Source: an uncultured Roseicyclus sp.
GTDB taxonomy: Bacteria > Pseudomonadota > Alphaproteobacteria > Rhodobacterales > Rhodobacteraceae
Direction of reading: 5' to 3'
Length of the DNA stretch: 64,000 nt
NCBI GenBank assembly: GCA_947491935.1
Contig: CANLLF010000001.1
Coordinates: forward strand, 496,001 to 560,000
The position numbers and the translations under genes were made by a program. Positions within the stretch are counted from its first letter, which is position 1, and the number at the start of each line of letters is the position of its first letter. Below the pieces are notes generated by a model. The model saw nothing but the letters and a program-made list of their open reading frames with translations, was not told the DNA's origin and did not search any database. Below, piece by piece: positions 42,777 to 51,409 of this stretch.

Positions 42777-43105
42777 TGCTGGATACGTCCTGTTTCATGC
42801 GGTCCGGAGACGAGCTTGAGCCAGGTCCGGTCTTCGCGGAGCAGGAATTTTTCCTCTTGGGCAAATTCATAGTTTTCACGGCCAAGCGGATCTGCTGCCA
42901 GTCGCGCGCGGTACGCCTCGTAATCCGCGAGGCTCGCGACGTTGTAGATGCCGTAGGCCAGCGTCGACGATCCTTCGTGTGGCGCATAATAGCCGATCAG
43001 GTCTGCGCCGCAGCGCGGGATCGCCTGCCCCCAGTTGCGCGCATATTCCTCGAACTGGGCCTTCTTCGTCGGGTCGATTCGGTAGCGAATGATGCAGGTC
43101 AGCAT
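42773..43105 (-). CDS. NIPSNAP family protein
   Basis: MLTCIIRYRIDPTKKAQFEEYARNWGQAIPRCGADLIGYYAPHEGSSTLAYGIY; ATGA overlap with hydrolase gene. Confidence 0.85.
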   Translation of the reverse strand: MLTCIIRYRIDPTKKAQFEEYARNWGQAIPRCGADLIGYYAPHEGSSTLAYGIYNVASLADYEAYRARLAADPLGRENYEFAQEEKFLLREDRTWLKLVSGPHETGRIQQ

Positions 43106-43161
43106 GGCGGACTCCTCTCAAGATGCTTCGTCCGGTCTAGACGATTGCGATGTCTGAATGC

Positions 43162-43177
43162 TTCGACTAAGGTCGAA
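43162..43177. promoter_or_regulatory. Candidate ArsR operator
   Basis: TTCGAC-TAAG-GTCGAA inverted repeat, three further paired bases after one mismatch each side; ends 2 bp before the ATG at 43180. Confidence 0.6.
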
Positions 43178-43179
43178 CC

Positions 43180-43881
43180 ATGAAAGAAGGCCCGGATATA
43201 GCCCACATCGCCGCCCTGATCGGCGACCCGGCCCGCGCTAACATGCTGACCGCCTTGATGAGCGGCAAAGCCCTGACGGTGAGTGAACTTGCCGAGGAAG
43301 CTGGCGTCACGATCCAGACAGCCAGCTCGCATTTGTCAAAACTCGATGCTGGCGGATTGCTTCGCCCCCGCAAACAGGGACGGCACAAGTATTTCTCGCT
43401 CGCGGGTGACGAGGTTGCACACGTCTTGGAAGGCCTGATGGGATTGGCCGCAGGATCGGGGCAATTGCGCAGGCGAACCGGGCCAAAGGATGCGGAACTG
43501 CGTCAGGCGCGCGTTTGCTACAACCATCTGGCCGGTGACATGGGCACGCAGATGTTCGACAGCCTGATCGCGCGGGGGCTTGTGGGGCTCGACGGTGAAA
43601 GACTTGTGCTCACCGACACCGGTGCGGCCTTCGCGGCGGATTTCGAGATCGACATCGAAAGCTTGCGCAAGGCCCGCGCGCCGCTCTGCCGGGAATGTCT
43701 GGACTGGAGCGAGCGCAGATCGCACCTGGCAGGCAGCCTTGGCCGCGCATTTCTCACCCGCTTCGAGGAACTGTCCTGGGCCAAGCGCGATCAGAAAACC
43801 CGTGTCGTATCGTTTTCACGCGACGGGATCCGGGCGTTCCACGACCTGTTCCCGACCGGCTCCCTGCCGGTGGGCGGTTGA
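43180..43881 (+). CDS. ArsR family winged-helix transcriptional regulator
   Basis: DPARANMLTALMSGKALTVSELAEEAGVTIQTASSHLSKLDAGGLLRPRKQGRHKYFSLA. Confidence 0.92.
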   Translation: MKEGPDIAHIAALIGDPARANMLTALMSGKALTVSELAEEAGVTIQTASSHLSKLDAGGLLRPRKQGRHKYFSLAGDEVAHVLEGLMGLAAGSGQLRRRTGPKDAELRQARVCYNHLAGDMGTQMFDSLIARGLVGLDGERLVLTDTGAAFAADFEIDIESLRKARAPLCRECLDWSERRSHLAGSLGRAFLTRFEELSWAKRDQKTRVVSFSRDGIRAFHDLFPTGSLPVGG

Positions 43882-43890
43882 GGTCGCAAC

Positions 43891-44691
43891 GTGCAGGTCA
43901 TGTGTCTCAACGGCTGGGGTGGCAAACTGCACGATAAGCTCGTGCCCTATGTCGAAAGCCTCGCTCCGGACATTTTATGCCTTCAGGAGGTCATTCACAG
44001 CCCTGCATCCGAAAAGGACTGGCTGACCTATCGCGACGGCGATCATATCCTGCCGCAACGCGCCAACTTCTTTCGCGATATCTGTGAGGCGCTACCGGAT
44101 CATACGGCGGTGTTCTGTCCCGCAGCGCAAGGCGTTCTCTGGGATGAAAGCAATCCCATTCCGTCGCAATGGGGGCTTGCGACCTTCGTGCACAAGTCAG
44201 TTCCGATCATCGGGCAGATCCAAGGCTTCGTCCACAAGGATTATTCGCCGATCGGCTATGGCGACCACCCGCGATCACGCAGCGCCCATGGCGTTCGCGT
44301 CTACGACTATAGCGCAAATAGGGCCGTCAGCGTCACGCATATGCACGGCCTACGTGATCTGAACGGAAAGATGGACACTCCAGAACGCGCCGATCAGTCA
44401 CGGAAGCTGCTTGATCTGTCGCGTCGGATGGCAAGCCCGGACGATGCCGTGGTTTTGTGCGGTGACTTCAACGTGGAACCCGACAGCGAGACTCTCAGGA
44501 TCCTTGCCGGTGCTGGTCTGACGGAACTGGTGACCGGGCGTGGCTTCGACGGCACCCGAAGCTCGCACTACAAGAAACCAGGAAGGTTCGCGGACTACAT
44601 GCTCGTCAATAGCAACGAGGTGGTGAAGAGCTTCGATGTGGTTCGCGACCCCGAGGTTTCCGACCACTGCCCGCTGCTGTTGGAGGTGTAG
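43891..44691 (+). CDS. Endonuclease/exonuclease/phosphatase family protein
   Basis: MCLNGWGGKLHDK...PDILCLQEV, VVLCGDFNVEPDSE, VSDHCPLLLEV. Confidence 0.88.
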   Translation: MQVMCLNGWGGKLHDKLVPYVESLAPDILCLQEVIHSPASEKDWLTYRDGDHILPQRANFFRDICEALPDHTAVFCPAAQGVLWDESNPIPSQWGLATFVHKSVPIIGQIQGFVHKDYSPIGYGDHPRSRSAHGVRVYDYSANRAVSVTHMHGLRDLNGKMDTPERADQSRKLLDLSRRMASPDDAVVLCGDFNVEPDSETLRILAGAGLTELVTGRGFDGTRSSHYKKPGRFADYMLVNSNEVVKSFDVVRDPEVSDHCPLLLEV

Positions 44692-45099
44692 TGCAAGCGC
44701 CTTGGGCCGGACGCGAGCGGCCCGCATCCCCTTCATCCTTGCGCGCGGCGGCCAAGCACTTTGACACCGCGTCCTGGGTGGCCGCACCGGACAACCATTG
44801 CTGACGGGTGATCAGGTTGCCGTCGCGAACCGCGAGGGCCTTGAACATGCCGTCGATGATCAAAATGGCGCCCTGGATCATGTGGGCGTCCTCCTCGATC
44901 CAGACCCGTCATCGGCGACGCGGTCGCTTACATTTCGGTCGATGCGAGCCACGTGATGACCCGGCAATTCACGTCTCGTCCCGTATCAGGGCGAAAGCCA
45001 ACTCAACCTGTTCCTCCGTAACTGCGTCCGTCCCCGAGCAAATCTGAAACTTACGTAGCGCTCTACACTCCTTAGAAGACTTCGGAGAGAAATCTCTTG

Positions 45100-45115
45100 C
45101 CGAAACCGGTTTCGG
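45100..45115. promoter_or_regulatory. Candidate LacI-family operator
   Basis: Perfect 16-bp palindrome CCGAAACCGGTTTCGG just upstream of the LacI-family gene. Confidence 0.7.
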
Positions 45116-45138
45116 TACTCATCCTCAGGCGTGGGAGG

Positions 45139-46227
45139 ATGGAAATGGCCGCGGCGCTGGCTCGACTGACGGATCGGAACGCACGAGATCGCGTTACCAT
45201 TTCGCAGATGGCGGATGCGCTTGGCGTTACGAAATCCACGGTCTCCCGTGCCATGAATGGCTATCCCGATATTTCCGAGGCGACGCAATTGCGTGTCAAA
45301 CGCATGGCCGAGAAAATGGGGTATCATCCGCTGAGCCACGCCCAGGCCATCAAGACAGGGCGCACGCGGTCGTTGGGCCTTGTCCTGCAATTTGCCGATC
45401 ACGATGCACAGCGTCCGTTCCTGGCCGAGTTTCTGGCCGGACTGTCATCGGGTGCCAGCACCGAGGGTTGGACCCTGACCGTGGCGGCTACCGACAATCA
45501 TGATGAGTTGATCGAGACCTTTCGCACCATTCTCAGGGACGGAAAGGCGGATGGGTTCATCTTGCCGCGCGCCTTGTCAGACGATCCGCGTGTGCGTTTG
45601 CTGCGCGAGGCCGATGTGCCCTTCGTCCTGTTTGGACGGCAGGAGATGGCGGATGGCTGTGCCTGGTTTGACGTTCTGGGCGAGGACGCGATGCGCGATG
45701 CCGTGTTGCATCTGGCAGAGCTTGGCCACCGCCGTATCGGCTTTATCAATGGCGGCCGACAATACGCTTATGCTGGATTGCGCGCGCGCGGGTTCGCCGA
45801 TGGAATGGCGCAGGCAGGCTTGGGCATCGACGATCAGTTAATCGCGACTGATGCGATGACCCTGGAAGACGGAGCGCGCGCCGCCGCGCAGATCCTTGAT
45901 GCCCCGGATCCTCCAACTGCGATCGTCTGTGCCGTCGATTTTACCGCGCTGGGATCCTACCGCGCGGCGGCGGAGCGAGGGCTCAAGATAGGCCGTGACC
46001 TGTCCATCGTCGGATATGACGGCATACCAGAGGGCGCATATGCCCATCCGCCGCTGACGACATTTGCAGTCGACAATCGCGCGGCAGGCGTCGCGTTGGC
46101 GACCCTGCTGATCCGTCGGATCAAAGGTGAGCCGCTGGACGCACTGCGCACAACTGTCCCTGCGACATTCGTCGTGCGCAGCTCCACCGGACCGGCCCCG
46201 ACACATAAACCAAAACGAGAACTCTAA
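45139..46227 (+). CDS. LacI family transcriptional regulator
   Basis: VTISQMADALGVTKSTVSRAMNGYPDISEATQLRVKRMAEKMGYHP; ORF opens at a TTG at 45097, ATG at 45139 or 45145 preferred. Confidence 0.92.
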   Translation: MEMAAALARLTDRNARDRVTISQMADALGVTKSTVSRAMNGYPDISEATQLRVKRMAEKMGYHPLSHAQAIKTGRTRSLGLVLQFADHDAQRPFLAEFLAGLSSGASTEGWTLTVAATDNHDELIETFRTILRDGKADGFILPRALSDDPRVRLLREADVPFVLFGRQEMADGCAWFDVLGEDAMRDAVLHLAELGHRRIGFINGGRQYAYAGLRARGFADGMAQAGLGIDDQLIATDAMTLEDGARAAAQILDAPDPPTAIVCAVDFTALGSYRAAAERGLKIGRDLSIVGYDGIPEGAYAHPPLTTFAVDNRAAGVALATLLIRRIKGEPLDALRTTVPATFVVRSSTGPAPTHKPKREL

Positions 46228-46240
46228 AGGGAGGAAGACC

Positions 46241-47593
46241 ATGAAACTGAGGACAAAGACGATCATGCGGACAGGCGCCGCGATGGCGTTGGTCTTGTCT
46301 GGTGCAGCGGCTCAGGCCGAAGAATTGCGCTTCTGGACAACCGAAGAGCAGCCAGAGCGCCTCGCGCGCCAAGAGGAAATGGCCGCGGCGTTCACCGAGG
46401 CGACAGGCCACACCGTTCAGGTGATCCCGGTGACCGAGACGGATCTCGGCACCCGCGCCACCGCCGCCTTCGCAGCGGGCGATCTGCCCGACATCATCTA
46501 TCACCCGTTGCAATATGCAGGCCCATGGGCCGACGCCGGTATCCTGGACACCGACGCTGCAACAGACGTGATAGAGGTTCTGGGTGCGGGAACGTTCGCG
46601 TCCGGCGCCCTTGAGATGGCAGCGGTGGACGGCGGCTACGCTTCCGTGCCCGTAGATGGCTGGACCCAGATGATTGTCTATCGTGCGGATCTGTTCGCCG
46701 AGGCCGGTCTGGAGCCGCCGAACTCCTATGCCAACGTGCTCGCCGCCGTTGACGCTCTGCACAACCCGCCAGAGATGTACGGATTCGTCGCAGCCACCAA
46801 GATCGACGAGAACTTCATGAGCCAGGTTCTGGAACACGTGTTCCTCGCCAACGGCGTCTCGCCCGTCGGTCCGGACGGCGTGCAACTACTGGACGAGGCC
46901 GCAACCATCGAGGTGCTGGAATTCTACCGGGCGATCGCAGAAGCGTCCCCTCCCGGCGATCTCTACTGGGATCAGTCGCGCACGCTGTATTTCAGCGGCA
47001 ATGCGGCGATGATTATCTGGTCGCCTTTCATCCTCGATGAGCTCGCGGGCTTGCGCGATAGCGCGCCGCCCACGATCAACGATGACCCGACCTCCCGCGA
47101 TCTGGCCGCAGCCACCGGCATCGTGACCAACTTCTCGGGCCCGTCCAACCCGGACGGCGCGGCCTGGGGCGACGTGCGGTATTTCGGGATCACCTCGGAC
47201 GCGGCAACCGATGCGGCAATCGAATTCGTCACCTACTCGATGAACGAGGGCTATGGCGCCACCCTGGCCATCGCGCCCGAGGGCAAGTTCCCCGTGCGTC
47301 GCGGCACGGAGGACAATCCGACCGAGTTCGCCGAGCTGTGGGCGACCCTCGACGTGGGTGTCGACCGGCGCGCGCCGCTGGGTGAGTTGTATGAGCAATC
47401 CATGATCGACGAGATCGTGGGCGGCCTGGACGTGGCGCAACGCTGGGGCGTGGCCGAGGGGCAGCTGACACTTGCCTCCGCGATCATCAACTCGCAGGTC
47501 ATCAACCGTCTGGTACGCGAATACATCGACGGCGAACGTGACGGGCCCGAAACCGTTGCGGCCCTCAACGAAGCGATCGCTGCGGTCGAATAG
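46241..47593 (+). CDS. ABC transporter substrate-binding protein (carbohydrate type)
   Basis: Signal peptide MKLRTKTIMRTGAAMALVLSGAAAQA; RFWTTEEQPERLARQEEMAAAFTEATGH. Confidence 0.9.
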   Translation: MKLRTKTIMRTGAAMALVLSGAAAQAEELRFWTTEEQPERLARQEEMAAAFTEATGHTVQVIPVTETDLGTRATAAFAAGDLPDIIYHPLQYAGPWADAGILDTDAATDVIEVLGAGTFASGALEMAAVDGGYASVPVDGWTQMIVYRADLFAEAGLEPPNSYANVLAAVDALHNPPEMYGFVAATKIDENFMSQVLEHVFLANGVSPVGPDGVQLLDEAATIEVLEFYRAIAEASPPGDLYWDQSRTLYFSGNAAMIIWSPFILDELAGLRDSAPPTINDDPTSRDLAAATGIVTNFSGPSNPDGAAWGDVRYFGITSDAATDAAIEFVTYSMNEGYGATLAIAPEGKFPVRRGTEDNPTEFAELWATLDVGVDRRAPLGELYEQSMIDEIVGGLDVAQRWGVAEGQLTLASAIINSQVINRLVREYIDGERDGPETVAALNEAIAAVE

Positions 47594-47602
47594 CAAACCA
47601 AT

Positions 47603-47632
47603 GCAGGGGTGCCCGACATCCGGCGCCCCTGC
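47603..47632 (+). other. Stem-loop between substrate-binding protein and permease genes
   Basis: GCAGGGGTGCC / GGCGCCCCTGC, 11-bp stem with one G-U pair, 8-nt loop. Confidence 0.55.
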
Positions 47633-47677
47633 CCTTCCTTGAATTCAGCCCCAACCTGTTCAGGAGCTCTGGCAGCA

Positions 47678-48922
47678 ATGGCGGACGCGACCCCACCATC
47701 CGGAACCGGCCCACTTGGCAAACGCGAAGCGCGGTTGGCGTGGGGCTTGCTGTTGCCGACCATAGCGGCCGTGGCTCTGGTGGTGGTGTTGCCGCTGCTG
47801 GCGATCTTCTGGATCTCGGTAAAACCTGTGGCGCTGGCGGATCTGCGCGCGCCCGAACCCGTGCTTCGCGAGGATTTGCGCGGCGGACCGGAGGTGGTCG
47901 GCGACGAAGCACAGATCCGCTATCGCCTTCGAAACTCATCCCAGGACCGGCCGATATCGGCTGTGTCTTTCAGCGATGTGGTGCCGGAGGGGTTGGTTGT
48001 TCAATCCGTGGACGCGCGCTGTGTGCTGGAGGGGCGCGACCTGTCGTGCGATCTTGGCGATTGGGAGCCCGGACATCGCGAGACGTTGAGCATTCCAGTT
48101 GTCGTGGAGCAGGCCTATTTCGACAACGACGTGGCCCCGCAGGACAGCGCCGCGTCGATCACCGGACAATCATCCAATGTCCTGACGAACAGCGACTTTA
48201 CGCTGGATAACTTCGCGCGGGTCTTTAGCGGCGACGAGTTTTTCGAGGTCGTTTGGGTGACCCTGTTCTACACCGTTTTCGGAACAATCGGCGCGCTGGT
48301 CGTGGGCCTGTTTGCGGCGCTGTTGTTGAACAAATCCTTCCGCGGACAGGGCATTTTGCGTGGCCTGTACCTGTTCCCCTACGTCGCGCCGGTGATTGCG
48401 GTCGCGTTTGCGTGGTTGATCCTGTTTGATCCGTTCTCGGGCTCGGTCAATGCGCTTTTGGTACAAATGGGTGTGTCGCCCCAAGCCATCAACTTCTTTG
48501 GTGAGCGGCCCTTGGCTTTGATCATGGTGACCGTGTTCGAGATCTGGCGATACTTTCCTTTGTCGTTCCTGTTCATCCTCGCCCGCATGCAAAGCATCGA
48601 CTCGGACATGTTTGAGGCCGCCGACATGGACGGCGCATCACCGTTTCAGCAGTTCTGGTACCTGAGTGTCCCCCAATTGTTGGGAATTTTGAGCGTCCTG
48701 TTCCTGCTGCGCTTCATTTGGACGTTCAACAAGTTTGACGACATCTTCCTGCTGACGGGCGGCAATGCCGGAACGCGGACCCTTACGGTCAATGTCTACG
48801 AGCAGGCATTCGCGGTCTCCAACATCGGCGCGGGCGCAGCGGTGGCGGTGGTGATTTTCGGTTGTCTGCTGACCTTCTCGATCTTCTTCCTCAAATACAT
48901 CAGTCAGGAGGAAGGGCTATGA
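47678..48922 (+). CDS. ABC transporter permease (MalF-like) with DUF11-like domain inserted between TM1 and TM2
   Basis: EAADMDGASPFQQFWYLSVPQLLGIL permease loop; inserted block VGDEAQIRYRLRNSSQDRPISAVSFSDVVPEGLVVQSVDARCVLEGRDLSCDLGDWEPGHRETLSIPVVVEQ. Confidence 0.88.
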   Translation: MADATPPSGTGPLGKREARLAWGLLLPTIAAVALVVVLPLLAIFWISVKPVALADLRAPEPVLREDLRGGPEVVGDEAQIRYRLRNSSQDRPISAVSFSDVVPEGLVVQSVDARCVLEGRDLSCDLGDWEPGHRETLSIPVVVEQAYFDNDVAPQDSAASITGQSSNVLTNSDFTLDNFARVFSGDEFFEVVWVTLFYTVFGTIGALVVGLFAALLLNKSFRGQGILRGLYLFPYVAPVIAVAFAWLILFDPFSGSVNALLVQMGVSPQAINFFGERPLALIMVTVFEIWRYFPLSFLFILARMQSIDSDMFEAADMDGASPFQQFWYLSVPQLLGILSVLFLLRFIWTFNKFDDIFLLTGGNAGTRTLTVNVYEQAFAVSNIGAGAAVAVVIFGCLLTFSIFFLKYISQEEGL

Positions 48923-50133
48923 ACCTGCTTCGGCAAGGCTATGTCACCGGCCCGGCATTGGGCGCGCTGTGGTTGGTTGTGCTGTCGGTCACCGTTTCGG
49001 TGGCTATGTCCTTCGCGACCGGTGAAGCATTCCGGCCAAGCATCGTGTTGTCTTTGGCGTGGGGGGCGGTGGCCGGCGCGGGGGTGGTGGCGTTTGGGCG
49101 CACCCGAGTGGTGCAACTGGCCGTTCTTGCCGTCATGATCGCTGTAATCGCAGTGGGCATTGGCCCGATGGAGACAGGCGCGGATACCGGAGCCTTGGCA
49201 GGTTTGATCGGCGCGGCGGTATTGGGCGCCGCATTCGCAACCTCTCTTGCACCGATCCTGAAAGACGTGGTGTCCGGCTCCCTGGGGCGCCACGAATTCG
49301 AGGCCGCAATCATCCGGTTCCTGACCGGGTTCGGCTACATCTTCTTCACCGCAATCGTGCTCATCCCCTTCTACGTCATGGTGATGACCAGCCTGAAGAA
49401 CCAGTCGGAACTGATCCAGAATCCATTGGATTTCTCGATTGATTTCAGCAAGGGGGCAGAGTTGTTCCGCTCGTATGACGAGTTGTTCAGCGACTTCAAT
49501 TTCGGCACCTACCTGTTCAACTCGTTCGTCATTTCGGTAACGACCGTTTTCATCACGCTGGCCTTTGCGATACCGGGCGCCTACGCGGTGGCGCGCCTGC
49601 GGTTCCGGGGACAGGCAGCGTTTTCAAGGTCCATTCTGCTGATCTACATGGTGCCGATGATCGTTCTGGCCCTGCCGATCTACATCGCGTTTTCGATGAC
49701 TGGCCTGCGCAATTCCTTTATCGGCATCGTGATGATTTATCCCGTCACCACGATCCCGGTGGCGCTTTACATGCTGCAAGGCTACTTCCGCGGGCTGCCA
49801 TCGGAAGTGGAAGAAGCGGGGCTGATGGACGGCCTGAGCCGGTTGGCGGTGATCTGGAAAATCACGCTCCCCCTGTCGCTGCCGGCTTTGGCATCGGTGT
49901 CGCTCTACGTCTTCATGATTGCCTGGAACGAGTTCCTGCTCGCCTTCATGCTGCTGGATGACCCATCGCGCTTCACGCTGACGCGCGGCATCGCTGCGCT
50001 CAATTCCTCGGAGATACCCCGCCAGCATCTGATGGCCGGGTCGGTCGTTGCGACCGTCCCGATCATGGCCCTGTTTCTCGGGCTGGAGAGGTTCATGACG
50101 AAGGGCCTCACCGCCGGATCGGTCAAAGGATAA
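48919..50133 (+). CDS. ABC transporter permease (MalG-like) with extra N-terminal TM region
   Basis: EEAGLMDGLSRLAVIWKITLPLSLPALA permease loop; about 115 extra N-terminal residues with several hydrophobic segments. Confidence 0.88.
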   Translation: MNLLRQGYVTGPALGALWLVVLSVTVSVAMSFATGEAFRPSIVLSLAWGAVAGAGVVAFGRTRVVQLAVLAVMIAVIAVGIGPMETGADTGALAGLIGAAVLGAAFATSLAPILKDVVSGSLGRHEFEAAIIRFLTGFGYIFFTAIVLIPFYVMVMTSLKNQSELIQNPLDFSIDFSKGAELFRSYDELFSDFNFGTYLFNSFVISVTTVFITLAFAIPGAYAVARLRFRGQAAFSRSILLIYMVPMIVLALPIYIAFSMTGLRNSFIGIVMIYPVTTIPVALYMLQGYFRGLPSEVEEAGLMDGLSRLAVIWKITLPLSLPALASVSLYVFMIAWNEFLLAFMLLDDPSRFTLTRGIAALNSSEIPRQHLMAGSVVATVPIMALFLGLERFMTKGLTAGSVKG

Positions 50134-50137
50134 CAAT

Positions 50138-51409
50138 ATGACATCACTCGACGATCAGGCCCGCGCGGTTTTGCGACAGAATGATCGGGGCGGCTATACC
50201 GTGCCCACCGCGGGCCTCTACCCCTATCAGTGGAATTGGGACAGTGTCTTTGCCGCGTGGGGGTTTGCGACGTTCGATTTGTCGCGCGCGTGGCAGGAGA
50301 TGGAGACCCTGATGGCTGCGCAATGGGATGATGGCATGGTGCCCCACATTATCTTTCATCAATCGGATCCCGGCTACTTCCCGGGTCCCGACGTTTGGGC
50401 CACCGGCAAAACCCCTGCGACATCCGGCATTTCGCAGCCACCGGTGGCCGCCATCATGACACGCCTGATTTGGGAGGAAGCGCCGGAGGACGGCCACGAA
50501 CGGATGGCGGCGCTCTATCCTAAACTCGTGAAATGGCATCGCTGGTGGCACGAGAAGCGGTGCACCTTTGGGCCCGCCGCTATCACCCATCCCTGGGAAA
50601 GCGGCCGCGACAATTGCCCGGATTGGGATATCGGTATGGCAGGCGTCGATGGCTCTGCCGTTGGAAGCTACATTCGTCGTGACACCGGCCATGTCGATCC
50701 GTCGATGCGCCCCGGCAAAGAGGATTACGACAGGTACATCGCCATGGTGCAGTTCGGTGTAAAATCCGGATGGGACCCCGAAAAGATCGTGGCAGATGGG
50801 CCGTTCCTGATGGCCGATCCTGGAATTACCTTCATATTGCTCCGTGCGCACGAGGATCTGGCATTCATGGGCAGCGCGCTCGGCGAAGATGTCAGCGAGA
50901 TCGAGGGGTGGGCGATGTTCGTTCGCAATGCCCTGCCGCTGATCTGGAACCCCGAGCTTGAAGCCTATGACGCGAAGGATTTGCGCACCGGTCAGTTCGC
51001 CGGGGTTCTCGGCTCGGGCGCGTTTCTGGCCTACCTTGCCGGCGCGTCAAATCCTCAACTAGATGCGCAGCTCATGCGGGTCTGGGACGCGGTGCGGTAT
51101 GGCATTCCATCTGCAGATCCCGAGGCCGCGATATTCGATCCACGCAGGTATTGGCGGGGGCCCACCTGGCCGGTGATCAACGCGCTGATGGCCATCGGTT
51201 TGCGCGATGCCGGGCGCGAAGACCTTGAGGCGCGCTTGCGGAACGAAACCGCCGAATTGATCGAAAAACACGGGTTCTTCGAGTATTTCGATCCTCACGA
51301 TGCCACGGCCTGCGGTGGTGATTGCTTCACCTGGACGGCCGCAATCTGGCTGACCTGGGCGGGCCGCGCACGCCCGCAGGCCGGGCATCTCGCAAAGGGG
51401 GCCACCTGA
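50138..51409 (+). CDS. MGH1-like glycoside hydrolase (GH63-type, mannosyl/glucosylglycerate hydrolase-like)
   Basis: YPYQWNWDSVFAAWGF, DGMVPHIIFH, THPWESGRDNCPDWD, YWRGPTWPVINALM motifs; no signal peptide. Confidence 0.78.
   Translation: MTSLDDQARAVLRQNDRGGYTVPTAGLYPYQWNWDSVFAAWGFATFDLSRAWQEMETLMAAQWDDGMVPHIIFHQSDPGYFPGPDVWATGKTPATSGISQPPVAAIMTRLIWEEAPEDGHERMAALYPKLVKWHRWWHEKRCTFGPAAITHPWESGRDNCPDWDIGMAGVDGSAVGSYIRRDTGHVDPSMRPGKEDYDRYIAMVQFGVKSGWDPEKIVADGPFLMADPGITFILLRAHEDLAFMGSALGEDVSEIEGWAMFVRNALPLIWNPELEAYDAKDLRTGQFAGVLGSGAFLAYLAGASNPQLDAQLMRVWDAVRYGIPSADPEAAIFDPRRYWRGPTWPVINALMAIGLRDAGREDLEARLRNETAELIEKHGFFEYFDPHDATACGGDCFTWTAAIWLTWAGRARPQAGHLAKGAT

Noticed and set aside
44606-44881. 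Small minus-strand ORF downstream of the EEP-family gene (MIQGAILIIDGMFKALAVRDGNLITRQQWLSGAATQDAV...)
   Set aside because: Possibly a gene fragment, but no family recognised and the C-terminal half looks non-coding
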